Part shown: piece by piece, positions 6,915 through 13,451 of the stretch
Position numbering within the stretch: position 1 is the first letter of the stretch
How the letters are laid out: each line of letters opens with the position of its first letter
Assembly: GCA_903928285.1 (NCBI GenBank)
Contig: CAIYQH010000187.1
Coordinates: 1-13,451, forward strand
Length of the DNA: 13,451 nucleotides
From: an uncultured Bacteroidales bacterium
GTDB taxonomy: Bacteria; Bacteroidota; Bacteroidia; Bacteroidales; FEN-979
Direction: 5' to 3'
Notes under the pieces: model-generated
What the model was told of the DNA's origin: nothing
Databases searched by the model: none
What the model saw: only the letters and a program-made list of their open reading frames with translations
Translations under genes and position numbers: made by a program

Positions 6915-9827
6915 ATGGTTCCATTTCTGAAGCAGACTGCGATGTACCTGATTGCTCAATATGGCGACGGTCTGGCCGATGTTTGCATCATTCTTCCGAA
7001 TCGCAGGGGAGGTCTTTTTCTCAGGAAATACCTGGCTGAAGAGATCGGGAAAGTTTCATGGGCGCCGGCGATCTATTCTATCGAAGATTTCATTGGCGAA
7101 ATCAGTGGATTGCAGGATGTGGATAACCTGAACCTCCTGTTTGAATTGTTCGAAGTTCATCGTGAAATTGAGGGAATGAAGGCTCAGACCTTTGAAGAGT
7201 TTTTACGGTGGGCGCCCCAGCTACTCAGCGATTTTAACGAGGTTGACCGCTACCTGGCCGATGCGCAGGAGTTGTTTGCCACCCTTACCGAAGCCAGGGC
7301 TATCAGTTTATGGAACCTTGACAATCAGCCACTCACCGACTTTGAGAAAAAATATCTTCATTTTTACCAGTCATTGTATGATTATTATACAAGGCTGACC
7401 CAACGGCTGATCAAAAAGAACCAGGCCTATCAGGGGCTGGCATTCAGGCATGCGGCCAATACGATTGAAGCGGCAAAAGACCATCTGCCATGGCAACATC
7501 TGATCTTTGCCGGTTTCAATGCCCTCACCAAGGCTGAAGAGACAATTATAGAAACGCTGAAGAACAATGGCCAGGCTACTTTGCTATGGGATGCCGACCA
7601 TTATTATGTTGACAACAAGCAGCAGGAGGCGGGTGATTTCCTGCGTGTGCTGCTTGGGAAATGGGCAACAAAGGAACCCCGCTGGATTGCCGGTGATTTT
7701 GCCTCGGGCGAAAAAAAAATCAGCATCGTCGGGGCTCCCGACCCTGTCGGACAGGTTAAATATTGCGGGAATCTGCTTCAGCAGCTTGCCATGGGTGGCC
7801 AGTCCGATGAAAAAACGGCGGTGATCCTGCTTGATGAAGGACTCCTTATCCCGCTGCTGAATTCCATTCCCGACGAAGTTGAATCGATGAATATTACGGC
7901 TGGATTGGCCCTGAAACAGACACCCATGGCTGGCTTGTTTGAGACCGTTTTTCAGCTTCATCTCCACACAGCGCAGTTCTCTTACCTGACGGTCAAAGGC
8001 ATCAGGAAATTTTACTACAGGGATGTGTTGACGCTACTGCAGCACCCATATATAGGCAGGATGGCTTACGCGCTGATGGATGGCCATGGTTCCGCCTTCG
8101 ACGAAATCGTCGAAACCATCAGGACAGGGCAAAGGATATTCGTTGGAATCGAAGACCTGGCCCGGGAAAGACAAGGATTGTTTGAGGCGAACCTCTCTTT
8201 TCTGAACTCCCTCCTGACTCCCTGGGATGGTGCCGCTGATGCGGTCAATTGTTTCAAGGCGATGATCGAAAACCTGCGGCTTTGCATCATGAAACCGCAA
8301 CGCAACGGGAAAGTGGCGGATCCTGCCGGGAACACTTCCCCGGCTTCGGGGATGGACCTGGAATACCTGTTTGCCTTTTCCAAGGTGGTTTATCAACTGG
8401 GAAATTTACTGACAGACTTCCCGGCGGGGCTGAAAGTACCTGCATTTTACCAGCTCTATTCCCAGGTGGTTTCAACGGTAAGTCTTCCCTTTTACGGCGA
8501 GCCGCTTAAAGGCGTCCAGATCATGGGGATGCTCGAGACCCGGACCCTCGATTTCGAAAACCTCATCATCCTCTCCTGTAATGAAGATTTGCTGCCCAGC
8601 GGGAAGATCAACGCCTCCTTCATTCCCTTTGACATCAAGCAAAGTTTTGAGCTTCCTACCTACCGGCATAAAGATTCGGTTTATGCCTACCATTTTTACA
8701 GGCTGCTGCAACGGGCACGCAATATCTGGATATTATACAGTACGGAGCCTGAACAGCTGGGAGGTGGCGACCGCAGCCGTTTCCTGCGCCAGATCCTCCG
8801 GGAATTGCCGGCCTGGAATCCAAAAATAGTTATCACGGAATCCATCCTGGCGACCCCCCCGGGAATAAGGGAACCTTCCCAGGTGATTGAAATTGCCAAA
8901 ACGGGAAAGACCGTTGAATTGATGGAGATAAAAGCAGCGAAAGGCTTTTCGGCTACCTCGCTCAATGCCTACCGCAACTGTACACTGAAATTCTACTTTT
9001 CTGAAATAGCAGGCATCAGGGAACCTGAGGATATGGATGACACAATCGATCCCGCCATGCTGGGCAGTGTCGTTCATGAGGCCCTCAATAACCTCTTTAA
9101 ACCTTATACCGGACAGCCCATGACACCGACAATCCTTGCGGAATTGTCAGAAAAAGTGGAACCGGCGGTTGACCAGGCATTTGAGAAAAAAATTAAGGGC
9201 TCCGGCATTGCCTATGGCAAAAACCTGCTTTTTGTCAACGTAGCCAAACTGATGATCAAACGGTTCCTGCAATCGGAAACTGCGCAGGCTGAGGATCTGG
9301 CTCAGTCGGGAAAATCATTTTCAGTTGAAATGCTTGAACAGTATATTGAAAAGGTGATTCCGATCCCTTTCGGCGACCGAAAGCTTGATATCCTGCTGAA
9401 AGGATTCATCGACAGGGTGGATAAACTGGAAGGAAACTGGAGGATCATCGACTATAAAACAGGCACGACCGAGCCAAAACAGGTTAAGGTCCAGGACTGG
9501 AATGAACTGTTTACAAATCCGGATCTGAATATTGCATTCCAGCTGCTGACCTATGGTTTTCTTCTGAACAGCAAGACCGGGTCAGTTGATTCCAGCGCGG
9601 GCATCATCTCCCTGAAGAGGATCAATACCGGGTTTACTGCGGTGTCGGTACCGGGTGACGAGCCGGGGAAATTATCAACCCGTCTTACGGTCCAGCTCCT
9701 GAAAAATTTTGAATCAGTTCTGGTACAGATACTTGAGGATATTTACAATCTTGATATTCCCTTTGTCCAGACAGATAATCCCGACATCTGTGTCTATTGT
9801 CCCTACATCAATCTTTGCGACCGATGA
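6915..9827 (+). CDS. addB: AddB-like PD-(D/E)XK nuclease with Fe-S cluster cysteines
   Basis: This 970-residue protein has the AddB architecture. The N-terminus (VPFLKQTAMYLI, then VCIILPNRRGGLFLRKYLAE at 23-42) is a helicase-like fold with no Walker A motif, so it should not hydrolyse ATP. The nuclease region at about 680-970 carries GSVVHE (717-722, H721), the GFIDRVD Asp at 833, IIDYKTG with D846 and K848, and QLLTY (876-880), a complete RecB-type active site. Four cysteines bracket it, C689 (NAYRNCTLKFY) and C959, C962, C968 (Cx2Cx5C), matching the spacing of the 4Fe-4S-binding cysteines of AddB. It should pair with the AddA-like helicase at 1532-4627 in processing double-strand breaks. 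In known AddAB the degenerate AddB helicase domain reads the Chi sequence. The 139-bp upstream gap suggests it may have its own promoter. Its last 20 bp overlap the end of the opposite-strand gene. Confidence 0.9.
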   Translation: MVPFLKQTAMYLIAQYGDGLADVCIILPNRRGGLFLRKYLAEEIGKVSWAPAIYSIEDFIGEISGLQDVDNLNLLFELFEVHREIEGMKAQTFEEFLRWAPQLLSDFNEVDRYLADAQELFATLTEARAISLWNLDNQPLTDFEKKYLHFYQSLYDYYTRLTQRLIKKNQAYQGLAFRHAANTIEAAKDHLPWQHLIFAGFNALTKAEETIIETLKNNGQATLLWDADHYYVDNKQQEAGDFLRVLLGKWATKEPRWIAGDFASGEKKISIVGAPDPVGQVKYCGNLLQQLAMGGQSDEKTAVILLDEGLLIPLLNSIPDEVESMNITAGLALKQTPMAGLFETVFQLHLHTAQFSYLTVKGIRKFYYRDVLTLLQHPYIGRMAYALMDGHGSAFDEIVETIRTGQRIFVGIEDLARERQGLFEANLSFLNSLLTPWDGAADAVNCFKAMIENLRLCIMKPQRNGKVADPAGNTSPASGMDLEYLFAFSKVVYQLGNLLTDFPAGLKVPAFYQLYSQVVSTVSLPFYGEPLKGVQIMGMLETRTLDFENLIILSCNEDLLPSGKINASFIPFDIKQSFELPTYRHKDSVYAYHFYRLLQRARNIWILYSTEPEQLGGGDRSRFLRQILRELPAWNPKIVITESILATPPGIREPSQVIEIAKTGKTVELMEIKAAKGFSATSLNAYRNCTLKFYFSEIAGIREPEDMDDTIDPAMLGSVVHEALNNLFKPYTGQPMTPTILAELSEKVEPAVDQAFEKKIKGSGIAYGKNLLFVNVAKLMIKRFLQSETAQAEDLAQSGKSFSVEMLEQYIEKVIPIPFGDRKLDILLKGFIDRVDKLEGNWRIIDYKTGTTEPKQVKVQDWNELFTNPDLNIAFQLLTYGFLLNSKTGSVDSSAGIISLKRINTGFTAVSVPGDEPGKLSTRLTVQLLKNFESVLVQILEDIYNLDIPFVQTDNPDICVYCPYINLCDR

Positions 9828-11304
9828 ATTCGTTTTCTGAAAACACGCAGGCTTCATAGACAAACAGCTCGGCATCTTTCCAGTCATTCCATCCGATCCC
9901 TGCCTTGTCACGCGCGCAGTGACCAACAAACTCTTCCCGCGTCCAGCCGGTTTCAACTGCAACCTGGGGCAGAAAAGTACCAGAATTGACTCCTTTCCTG
10001 ATATAGATCCCCTGTTTGCCAAGGGTGATCTCTGCGAGTGACCTGATTTTCCTCAGAGGTGATAATACCGAAATTTCAATTACCAGGCTGTCGGTTTCAT
10101 CAGCAACCACGGGCTCGAAACGGGTATCCTCGGTTGCAGAGGCGATGGCAAGGTCGCTCACAAGTTTATGGAGCGGAAGGTCAGAGGTAAACCGCCCGAT
10201 ACAGCCACGAAGTTTACCGTGTTCCTTCAAAGTCACAAATGCGCCTGCCCGGATGTTAAGGTTGGCGCTGGTGTCTGTACCGGATTCCGGAATCCGCCGG
10301 TCCCTGAGATATTTTTCGATGGTTTTCCGTGCAATGCCAAGTAAAATGATCTTCTCCTGTCGCGTAAAATCAAAGGGTTTGGCAACAGCCAGCGACCAAT
10401 AGCCTACAACCTGTTTTTTATCGCCAAAATCAGTATCTCCCGAATTCATATAGTGCACAGGGTGGATTTTTATCAGTGAATCTCCTGAAGTCATGTACAA
10501 CATGGTGAGGATGGAGGTCCATCCACAAAGGTTGGTGGAAAGGTTGGGAATCTCTTTTTTTCTGTAATCTTCGAGGAAACGCAGCAATTGATCGGGTTTG
10601 CCCGAAACGATGGCATTGCAGGTGGCATTATCGGACTGGTTGGCATCAGCCCAGGATGGGTAATGAGAAAAATCGGTGCTGAAAACGAACAGGTTGCGTT
10701 CATTGAAATAGGGTTTCAGGGCTTCTGCAATCAGCCGGCAGGTGGATGCCGATTGCGACCCGATCACGACAGGGATCAGCTTGAACCCCTTTTTCAGATG
10801 ATATTGCAAAAAGGGGATCTGAACCTCGATGCAGTGTTCATCCCTGTCGGCATCAGGGTTGAAAGCAAATACAGGGTTTTCGCTGATCAGCTTGCCGGCC
10901 AGGGAGGTATTCACAGTCACTGTTCCCAGGGGAGTAATATAATTTCCCCTGTTATAGATGGATGCTCCGGGAAGCATAACATAATGGCTGGAGCCGATGA
11001 CGAACACATTTTCATATTGCTTCTCCGGATCAACCTGGTTATACCCACTGGCAGCCACTGTTCCTGAAAAGACATAACCGGCGTGGGGACAGACGATTCC
11101 CAGCACCTGGCTGTTTTCACAGGGCCGGGCATCCGAAAACATCTTTTTCAACATAACCCGGAGTTCCTGCGGATCTGCAGGGTAGAAACGGCCGGCTGCT
11201 GCAGGTTTCCTGTCTCCGGCGACAGCGTGATTCTGGGCACCGGCATCCCTATGATTGTTGAATATCAGTCCCATAATGATGATGATTTTAAATAGCTGCT
11301 GCAT
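9808..11304 (-). CDS. amrB-amrA: AmmeMemoRadiSam proteins B and A fused (Memo-AMMECR1), apparently exported
   Basis: This is a 498-residue fusion. Residues about 33-310 are the Memo family (protein B): PAAAGRFYP at 34-42, CPHAGYVFSG with H74, IGSSHY with H107, HCIEVQIPFLQ (157-167), FSTDFSHYP with D211 and H214, and NLCGW with C260. These match the His/His/Cys metal-site positions of human MEMO1. Residues about 315-498 are AMMECR1 (protein A), with its invariant LRGCIG at 365-370 and the C-terminal ELFVYEACVFSE. The first 24 residues (MQQLFKIIIIMGLIF, then AGAQ) look like a short signal peptide, suggesting export to the periplasm; this is inference and the hydrophobic core is short. The genome-context system groups these proteins with a radical SAM enzyme, here divergent at 11448. 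Both signature motifs are intact, but no reaction is established. The ATG at 11304 is chosen because it includes the signal-like segment. Confidence 0.93.
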   Translation of the reverse strand: MQQLFKIIIIMGLIFNNHRDAGAQNHAVAGDRKPAAAGRFYPADPQELRVMLKKMFSDARPCENSQVLGIVCPHAGYVFSGTVAASGYNQVDPEKQYENVFVIGSSHYVMLPGASIYNRGNYITPLGTVTVNTSLAGKLISENPVFAFNPDADRDEHCIEVQIPFLQYHLKKGFKLIPVVIGSQSASTCRLIAEALKPYFNERNLFVFSTDFSHYPSWADANQSDNATCNAIVSGKPDQLLRFLEDYRKKEIPNLSTNLCGWTSILTMLYMTSGDSLIKIHPVHYMNSGDTDFGDKKQVVGYWSLAVAKPFDFTRQEKIILLGIARKTIEKYLRDRRIPESGTDTSANLNIRAGAFVTLKEHGKLRGCIGRFTSDLPLHKLVSDLAIASATEDTRFEPVVADETDSLVIEISVLSPLRKIRSLAEITLGKQGIYIRKGVNSGTFLPQVAVETGWTREEFVGHCARDKAGIGWNDWKDAELFVYEACVFSENEFIGRKD

Positions 11305-11413
11305 TCACTGATGAATTATGATATCGATATGGCATCCCGTTCATTCTTCGGTAAGGTGATCGCCGTTAACAGGATGAGATATCCTTCAATTAATATCCCA
11401 AACCATTTTTTCG

Positions 11414-11421
11414 TAAGTTTG
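11414..11421 (+). promoter_or_regulatory. Candidate Bacteroidota promoter -7 element for the radical SAM gene
   Basis: TAAGTTTG matches the Bacteroidota sigma-ABfr -7 consensus TAnnTTTG exactly and lies 26 bp before the ATG at 11448. This would place transcription start near 11428 and give a leader of about 20 nt. A convincing -33 TTG/TTTG box at the expected distance is not visible, so confidence is moderate. No such element was found on the other strand for the divergent Memo-AMMECR1 gene within the 143-bp spacer. Confidence 0.45.
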
Positions 11422-11447
11422 AATGAAATTCAATGTAAAGATACAAA

Positions 11448-12515
11448 ATGCCCTTCCAAAAACCAACCGGACCTGGTGAAGATGCAGGTTTTGCAGGTAA
11501 CGATCCGAAATACTGCAGGGAATCCCCATGGTACCAGTCAGAACCCGATGGCATCCGTTGTACCCTGTGTCCGCACCATTGTTTATTGAAGGAGGGCATG
11601 ACCGGGCAATGTAAAACTCATCTTGCAAAAGATGGGAAATTGTTCACGGTGACCTACGGGAATCCATGTTCTGCCCATATTGACCCTGTTGAGAAAAAAC
11701 CGCTCTTTCATTTTTTACCTGCATCTTCCTGTTTTTCCGTTGCCACTGCGGGTTGCAACCTCTCCTGCAGCAACTGCCAGAACTGGGAGATTTCCCAGCA
11801 GGGACCTGCCTCTTTGACACATATTGACCTGATACCCGCAAAGGTGGTTGAAGCGGCCATCAGCCACGGATGCGCTTCGATCGCATACACCTACACGGAG
11901 CCTACGGTGTTTTACGAATATATGGCTGATACGGCTAAAATTGCCAGGTCCAGGGGGATTAAAAACCTGATGATCTCCAATGGATATATCAACCAGTCAC
12001 CTTTACGTAAACTGGCAGGGTATCTTGACGCGGCCAATATCGATCTGAAATCATTCTCTGCCGAAAACTATAAAAACATCTTCGGAGGTCATCTGAAGCC
12101 TGTTTTGGATACCCTGCAAACGTTAAAAGAGGCTGGAGTCTGGCTTGAAATAACCAACCTCCTGATTCCCGGACTGACTGATGATTCCGGGGAGATCGCG
12201 CGGATGTGCGCCTGGCTTGTCAGCAGGGGGTTTGCTGATACACCGCTGCATTTCAGCAGGTTTCATCCAACATACCACCTGTTAAATTATAAGGTCACGC
12301 CGTTTCAGACCCTTGAAACAGCCAGAGATATAGCAACAAAGGCTGGGATAAGGTATGTCTATACCGGCAATGTTTCCGGAAGCGGGAAAGAGGATACGGT
12401 TTGCCCTACGTGCAGGTCCATCCTTGTCAAACGTTCCGGGTTTAGTGTCACAACCAATGAAATAGTTAACGGAGCCTGCCGTTTCTGCGGAACTGCGATC
12501 GCCGGGATATGGTAA
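11448..12515 (+). CDS. amrS: AmmeMemoRadiSam system radical SAM enzyme
   Basis: This 355-residue radical SAM protein carries the system's hallmark features. Residues 38-55 hold a cysteine-rich N-terminal motif (CTLCPHHCLLKEGMTGQC), a probable metal-binding knuckle. The radical SAM cluster motif CNLSCSNC has C103, C107 and C110 (Cx3Cx2C), followed by QNWEIS. YTYTEPTVFYEY (147-158), NLMISNGY (173-180) and NIDLKSF (197-203) line the barrel. The C-terminus has a zinc-ribbon-like pair, CPTC (319-322) and CRFC (344-347), and ends in GTAIAGIW, as is usual for this family. It is related in fold to pyruvate-formate-lyase activases, but the system context, with Memo-AMMECR1 divergent across a 143-bp spacer, marks it as the AmmeMemoRadiSam enzyme. 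Its substrate is unknown. The first 25 or so residues before PWYQSEPDGIRC are poorly conserved, so the true start could lie slightly downstream. No export signal is seen, so it should be cytoplasmic. Confidence 0.93.
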   Translation: MPFQKPTGPGEDAGFAGNDPKYCRESPWYQSEPDGIRCTLCPHHCLLKEGMTGQCKTHLAKDGKLFTVTYGNPCSAHIDPVEKKPLFHFLPASSCFSVATAGCNLSCSNCQNWEISQQGPASLTHIDLIPAKVVEAAISHGCASIAYTYTEPTVFYEYMADTAKIARSRGIKNLMISNGYINQSPLRKLAGYLDAANIDLKSFSAENYKNIFGGHLKPVLDTLQTLKEAGVWLEITNLLIPGLTDDSGEIARMCAWLVSRGFADTPLHFSRFHPTYHLLNYKVTPFQTLETARDIATKAGIRYVYTGNVSGSGKEDTVCPTCRSILVKRSGFSVTTNEIVNGACRFCGTAIAGIW

Positions 12516-12550
12516 GTTGATGCCCAAATTGTCTTTGCTCCTGCATTGCA

Positions 12551-12632
12551 TTGGTGTGGTAAATGATGATTTTGGTTTTATAACATTATGAAGTCTCTAC
12601 TGTGCCCTATTGTGCCTAATGTGGTAAAAAAA
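12551..12632. repeat. TG-rich degenerate intergenic repeat, copy 2, between convergent genes
   Basis: The 135-bp spacer between two convergent genes holds the word TGTGGTAAA twice (12555-12563 and 12620-12628). Before the second copy come two tandem decamers, TGTGCCCTAT (12601-12610) and TGTGCCTAAT (12611-12620), and after it an A-run (12626-12632). A related array ends in TGTGGAAAAA at 6830-6839 in the other spacer. No GC-rich hairpin followed by a T-run was found on either strand, although two genes end here. The function is not known. Confidence 0.4.
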
Positions 12633-12650
12633 GTCTTAACCCGGAACCCC

Positions 12651-13451
12651 TCATCTATTCACCTTGAAAACCTCAACCACCACCGGCAGATGGTCACTGT
12701 ACCCGCCGTGGTACCTTGGACCTGAATAGGTTCTGTTGAGTTTGTCACCAAAATAGGTGTTGTCGTCTTCCAGCAGAAAGGAGGCGCGGAAAATCCGTGC
12801 ATTGTCAGGGCCAGCCCTTATTCCTGAAAACCCCTTCAACAGTGAGCCTGAGACGATAAACTGATCAAAAGTACTCCACTGGTCGCGGAATTTCAGCGTT
12901 CCTTCCCTGTGTTTCCTGTTCCTGATGCCCATCAGGTTGAACAGTTGATGTTCGCCAAAAACAGTGGTATCATTACGGGCTTGCAGGTATTGCAGCAGGC
13001 TTTCATTTTCCGGTTCATCATTGAAATCACCCATAATCAGGATATTAGCTTGTTTGTCACGTTGAACGGAGTCTACTTTCTGTTTGAGTACACCGGCGAC
13101 AAAATTCCGGCGCAAAACCGATTCCGGGTTTCCTCCACGCCGCGAGGGCCAGTGGTTGACAAACAGGGTAAGGGTATCGGTTTCAAAAAGGATGCCTTTG
13201 ACGATCAGGATCTCCCTTGTTTGCGACATCGTATCGAACGGGAATCTGATTGCCACCGGTTGACTGCACAGTACTTTAAACCTCGAAGGACGGTACATCA
13301 GTGCAACATCAACACCGCGCAGATCAGGCGATTCGTGGTGAATGAACTTATATTTCCAGGGTTTCAGCGGCGTTTCGTAGATCAGTTTGTTGAGTACATA
13401 ACGGTTTTCCACCTCGCAGAGACCGATAATGGCCGGAGCATCCCATTTCCC
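12651..13451 (-). CDS. Endonuclease/exonuclease/phosphatase (EEP) family hydrolase, 5' end off window
   Basis: This minus-strand gene stays open through the right edge: 266 residues are visible before the TGA at 12651-12653, and the N-terminus is missing. The first visible residues, GKWDAPAIIGLCEVENRYV, include the catalytic Glu of the EEP fold (13th visible residue), so at least the first beta strands and any signal peptide lie outside. Other active-site motifs follow in order: VNHWPSRRGG (the His motif), IMGDFNDEPEN (GDFND), STFDQFIVS, and YSDHLPVVVEV (the catalytic Asp-His near the C-terminus). The family uses a divalent metal to cut phosphodiester or phosphomonoester bonds. Bacteroidota members of this subtype are usually annotated only as endonuclease or hydrolase and are often exported. 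The actual substrate (DNA, lipid or nucleotide) cannot be told from these motifs. An internal GTG at 13412-13410 (Val14) is not the start, since homology extends upstream of it. Confidence 0.9.
   Translation of the reverse strand, partial: GKWDAPAIIGLCEVENRYVLNKLIYETPLKPWKYKFIHHESPDLRGVDVALMYRPSRFKVLCSQPVAIRFPFDTMSQTREILIVKGILFETDTLTLFVNHWPSRRGGNPESVLRRNFVAGVLKQKVDSVQRDKQANILIMGDFNDEPENESLLQYLQARNDTTVFGEHQLFNLMGIRNRKHREGTLKFRDQWSTFDQFIVSGSLLKGFSGIRAGPDNARIFRASFLLEDDNTYFGDKLNRTYSGPRYHGGYSDHLPVVVEVFKVNR

Noticed and set aside
10588..11067. A 159-codon open frame on the + strand
   Set aside because: It lies wholly inside the Memo-AMMECR1 gene on the opposite strand, whose conserved motifs span it; its own product shows no recognisable domain and low complexity typical of antisense shadow.
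11321..11330. Ten-bp palindrome ATATCGATAT upstream of the Memo-AMMECR1 start
   Set aside because: It could be an operator, but a palindrome of this size is not rare in a 143-bp spacer and there is no second copy or regulator gene to support it.
11311..11628. Short open frames on both strands covering the spacer and the 5' end of the radical SAM gene
   Set aside because: They cross the divergent spacer and the start of a well-supported gene, and their products have no recognisable feature.
12516..12650. Intrinsic terminator between the convergent radical SAM and EEP-family genes
   Set aside because: An A-run is present at 12626-12632 but no stable GC-rich stem lies next to it on either strand.

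Overview
The window reads as a chromosomal segment of a Bacteroidota member, probably an uncultured Bacteroidales-like organism. Reasons: a TamB C-terminus of the Bacteroidota type, a secreted protein with a C-terminal type A sorting domain of the type IX secretion system (T9SS), no clear Shine-Dalgarno sequences, one promoter -7 element of the Bacteroidota form TAnnTTTG, and protein families in their Bacteroidota architectures. No rRNA, tRNA, CRISPR array, insertion sequence, phage gene or long unexplained non-coding stretch was seen.

Layout. The + strand run covers 1-9827: the 3' end of a TamB-like gene (1-210), a T9SS cargo protein (243-1520), an AddA-like helicase-nuclease (1532-4627), a sugar-kinase-like phosphotransferase fused to a RapZ C-terminal domain (4650-6095), a MurU-like nucleotidyltransferase (6092-6775, 4-bp overlap), a 139-bp spacer, and an AddB-like nuclease with iron-sulfur cysteines (6915-9827). 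It meets tail-to-tail, with a 20-bp overlap, a minus-strand gene encoding a Memo-AMMECR1 fusion (9808-11304). A 143-bp divergent spacer separates that gene from its partner radical SAM enzyme (11448-12515, +). The right edge holds a minus-strand endonuclease/exonuclease/phosphatase-family gene running out of the window (12651-13451).

Three functional themes stand out. First, AddA and AddB together should form the double-strand-break end-processing helicase-nuclease that loads recombinase, yet their genes are split by two unrelated genes. Second, those two genes look like the AmgK-MurU peptidoglycan salvage pair (MurNAc to MurNAc-1-phosphate to UDP-MurNAc). The kinase carries a C-terminal RapZ domain, which in enterobacteria senses glucosamine-6-phosphate, so it may be a kinase with a built-in sensor of amino-sugar supply. 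Third, the complete AmmeMemoRadiSam system is present: proteins B and A fused behind an apparent export signal, and the radical SAM enzyme divergent. Its biochemical function has not been settled. The second and third themes are the best candidates for undescribed biology here.

Intergenic DNA is sparse. The spacers at 6776-6914 and 12516-12650 share TG-rich, roughly 10-bp-spaced motifs ending in TGTGG(T)AAA, possibly a dispersed repeat of this genome.
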